Origin: Streptomyces sp. DI166
GTDB lineage: Bacteria; Actinomycetota; Actinomycetes; Streptomycetales; Streptomycetaceae
DNA: 64,000 nucleotides
Direction of reading: 5' to 3'
NCBI RefSeq assembly: GCF_900091315.1
Contig: NZ_FLSP01000004.1
Coordinates: forward strand, 105,401 to 169,400
The position numbers were made by a program, and so were the translations under genes. Within the stretch, counting starts at the first letter, position 1; the number at the start of each line of letters is the position of its first letter. The notes under the pieces are model-generated. The model saw only the letters and a list, made by a program, of their open reading frames with translations. It made no database searches and was not told where the DNA came from. Below are positions 62,150 to 64,000 of this stretch, one piece after another.

Positions 62150-62167
62150 CGTGTGGTGTCTCACACG
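62150..62167. promoter_or_regulatory. Small inverted repeat upstream of lpd
   Basis: CGTGTG and CACACG are perfect complements 6 bp apart, 151 bp before the lpd start, in a 242-bp gap that should contain the lpd-sucB promoter. It may be an operator; short arms make chance occurrence possible. Confidence 0.3.
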
Positions 62168-62318
62168 TCGGCCCCGCGTCTCGTTCCCCTCCGACAAGTG
62201 CGAAGATGGGCGTCGGCAGGACAGGGCCCCACCAAGGGCCGAAAGAACGAGCGGCCGGACACCAGCCGCCGACCGGTCACTGGAGACCGGCGTGGCGCAC
62301 ATGCATGGAGGACGTGAC

Positions 62319-63707
62319 GTGGCGAACGACGCCAGCACCGTTTTCGACCTAGTGATCCTCGGCGGTGGTAGTGGCGGTTATGCCGCGGCCCTGCGCGGGG
62401 CTCAGCTGGGCCTGGACGTCGCCCTGATCGAGAAGGACAAGGTCGGCGGTACCTGCCTGCACCGGGGTTGCATTCCCACCAAGGCTCTGCTGCACGCCGG
62501 TGAGATCGCCGACCAGGCCCGCGAGAGCGAGCAGTTCGGTGTGAAGGCCACCTTCGAGGGCATCGACATCGCGGGGGTCCACAAGTACAAGGACGGCGTG
62601 ATCTCCGGCCTGTACAAGGGCCTGCAGGGTCTGGTCGCCTCCCGCAAGGTGACGTACATCGAGGGCGAGGGCCGGCTGTCCTCCCCCACCTCCGTCGACG
62701 TCAACGGCCAGCGCGTGCAGGGCCGTCACGTCCTGCTGGCGACCGGCTCCGTGCCGAAGTCGCTGCCGGGCCTGGAGATCGACGGCAACCGCATCATCTC
62801 CTCCGACCACGCCCTCGTCCTGGACCGCGTGCCGAAGTCCGCGATCATCCTGGGCGGCGGTGTCATCGGCGTCGAGTTCGCCTCGGCGTGGAAGTCCTTC
62901 GGCGCGGACGTCACCGTCATCGAGGGTCTGAAGCACCTCGTCCCGGTCGAGGACGAGAACTCCTCCAAGCTTCTTGAGCGCGCGTTCCGCAAGCGCGGCA
63001 TCAAGTTCAACCTGGGCACCTTCTTCCAGAAGGCCGAGTACACCCAGGACGGCGTCAAGGTCACCCTCGCCGACGGCAAGGAGTTCGAGGCCGAGGTGCT
63101 GCTGGTGGCCGTCGGCCGCGGCCCGGTCTCGCAGGGCCTGGGCTACGAGGAGCAGGGCGTCGCGATGGACCGCGGCTACGTCCTGGTCGACGAGTACATG
63201 CGCACCAACGTTCCCACCATCTCCGCCGTCGGCGACCTGGTCCCCACCCTCCAGCTCGCGCACGTCGGCTTCGCCGAGGGCATCCTGGTGGCGGAGCGTC
63301 TGGCCGGTCTGAAGACCGTCCCGATCGACTACGACGGTGTCCCCCGCGTGACCTACTGCCACCCGGAGGTCGCCTCCGTCGGCATCACCGAGGCCAAGGC
63401 CAAGGAGATCTACGGTGCGGACAAGGTCGTCGCTCTGAAGTACAACCTGGCGGGCAACGGCAAGAGCAAGATCCTGCAGACCGCGGGCGAGATCAAGCTC
63501 GTCCAGGTCAAGGACGGCGCGGTGGTCGGCGTCCACATGGTCGGCGACCGCATGGGCGAGCAGGTCGGCGAGGCCCAGCTGATCTACAACTGGGAGGCCC
63601 TGCCGGCCGAGGTCGCGCAGCTCATCCACGCCCACCCGACGCAGAACGAGGCGCTCGGCGAGGCCCACCTGGCCCTGGCCGGCAAGCCGCTGCACGCGCA
63701 CGACTGA
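62319..63707 (+). CDS. lpdA: Dihydrolipoamide dehydrogenase (E3)
   Basis: A 462-residue flavoenzyme that reoxidises dihydrolipoyl groups of 2-oxoacid dehydrogenase complexes with NAD. FAD motif LVILGGGSGGYAAALRGAQLG (about 11-31), redox disulfide GGTCLHRGCIPTKAL, NAD motif AIILGGGVIGVEFASAW, second FAD contact ISAVGDLVPTLQLAHVG and the C-terminal His-Glu pair in HAHPTQNEALGEAH are all present. The GTG at 62319 follows GGAGG by 7 nt. It is 60 nt upstream of sucB, forming an lpd-sucB operon. Confidence 0.97.
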   Translation: MANDASTVFDLVILGGGSGGYAAALRGAQLGLDVALIEKDKVGGTCLHRGCIPTKALLHAGEIADQARESEQFGVKATFEGIDIAGVHKYKDGVISGLYKGLQGLVASRKVTYIEGEGRLSSPTSVDVNGQRVQGRHVLLATGSVPKSLPGLEIDGNRIISSDHALVLDRVPKSAIILGGGVIGVEFASAWKSFGADVTVIEGLKHLVPVEDENSSKLLERAFRKRGIKFNLGTFFQKAEYTQDGVKVTLADGKEFEAEVLLVAVGRGPVSQGLGYEEQGVAMDRGYVLVDEYMRTNVPTISAVGDLVPTLQLAHVGFAEGILVAERLAGLKTVPIDYDGVPRVTYCHPEVASVGITEAKAKEIYGADKVVALKYNLAGNGKSKILQTAGEIKLVQVKDGAVVGVHMVGDRMGEQVGEAQLIYNWEALPAEVAQLIHAHPTQNEALGEAHLALAGKPLHAHD

Positions 63708-63767
63708 CCCCTCGGTCGACAACGCGACGACACAGACTTCCGCAATCCGTTAGGAGCAACCGAAACC

Positions 63768-64000
63768 ATGGCGGTTTCCGTAACCCTTCCGGCGCTCGGC
63801 GAGAGCGTCACCGAGGGCACTGTCACCCGCTGGCTGAAGGCCGAGGGCGAGCGCGTCGAGGCCGACGAGCCGCTGCTGGAGGTGTCGACCGACAAGGTCG
63901 ACACCGAGATCCCCTCCCCTGCCGCCGGTGTCCTGGCCTCCATCAAGGTCGCCGAGGACGAGACCGTTGAGGTCGGCGCCGAGCTGGCCGTCATCGACGA
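63768..64000 (+). CDS. sucB: 2-oxoglutarate dehydrogenase E2 (dihydrolipoyllysine succinyltransferase), 5' part
   Basis: The first 77 residues are a lipoyl domain: [39 protein letters not shown], then [12 protein letters not shown] with the lipoylated Lys and [19 protein letters not shown]. The sequence [11 protein letters not shown] is typical of SucB rather than AceF in actinobacteria. TAGGAGCAAC lies 11 nt before the ATG. The rest, including the catalytic domain, is beyond the window. It forms an operon with lpd. A second lipoyl domain cannot be excluded. Confidence 0.93.
   Translation, partial: MAVSVTLPALGESVTEGTVTRWLKAEGERVEADEPLLEVSTDKVDTEIPSPAAGVLASIKVAEDETVEVGAELAVID

Overview
The window is about 64 kb of very GC-rich, densely coded actinobacterial chromosome. 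GTG starts are common, 4-nt stop/start overlaps are frequent, and long open frames lie antisense to nearly every gene. Gene content and order (glucokinase, FadD, PimB', trpD, qcrCAB/ctaE, ctaCDF, nadA, pspA, cobU/cobT/cobS, pepA, lpd, sucB) match a core Streptomyces segment; from memory it corresponds to roughly SCO2126-SCO2181 of S. coelicolor. No rRNA, tRNA, CRISPR array or intact insertion sequence was recognised.

Layout. 0-3.5 kb: 5' part of a ROK glucokinase gene, a DUF5304-type protein, an ArsA-like ATPase, a START/SRPBCC protein and a metallophosphoesterase, all on the minus strand. 3.8-11.7 kb: lipid and envelope functions, namely long-chain acyl-CoA ligase, secreted cholesterol oxidase, PimB'-type mannosyltransferase, GT87 membrane glycosyltransferase, and a MATE exporter divergent from a PadR regulator across a perfect palindromic operator. 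11.7-18.2 kb: a metallopeptidase-like lipoprotein, two tandem NlpC/P60 endopeptidases, an NYN-domain protein, a zinc ribbon protein, a rhomboid protease and a stand-alone AsnC ligand domain. 18.2-21 kb: a class V aminotransferase behind a SAM-IV riboswitch and a tiny leader ORF, then trpD.

21-30.4 kb holds the terminal respiratory chain: qcrB-qcrA-qcrC-ctaE (bc1 complex plus oxidase subunit III) and ctaF-ctaD-ctaC (aa3 oxidase). A receiver-like protein and an L,D-transpeptidase lie between the two groups. 30.6-39.2 kb: cysteine desulfurase-TusA fusion, adenosine kinase, ErpA, quinolinate synthase and a Ser/Thr kinase with a beta-propeller-like sensor. 39-48.7 kb: an RND exporter next to a NarL-type two-component pair, the PspA/PspAA envelope-stress pair, DUF3043, a methyltransferase with a CTG start, and an HtrA-like lipoprotein. 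49-54.2 kb: the late cobalamin genes cobU, cobT and cobS.

54.2-60.2 kb is the most distinctive part. A 282-bp MITE-like element abuts an operon on the minus strand: secreted CE18-like deacetylase, PelF-type GT4 glycosyltransferase, polytopic membrane protein, GH114 endo-alpha-1,4-galactosaminidase lipoprotein. The set resembles the fungal galactosaminogalactan and bacterial Pel gene sets and is a good candidate for a cationic exopolysaccharide system. 60.5-64 kb: leucyl aminopeptidase, dihydrolipoamide dehydrogenase and the start of sucB.

A family of GC-rich palindromic repeats sharing an identical 24-bp core occurs at 44.5 and 52.3 kb and inside the MITE. A related copy lacking that core lies in frame inside the membrane-protein gene at 55.8 kb.
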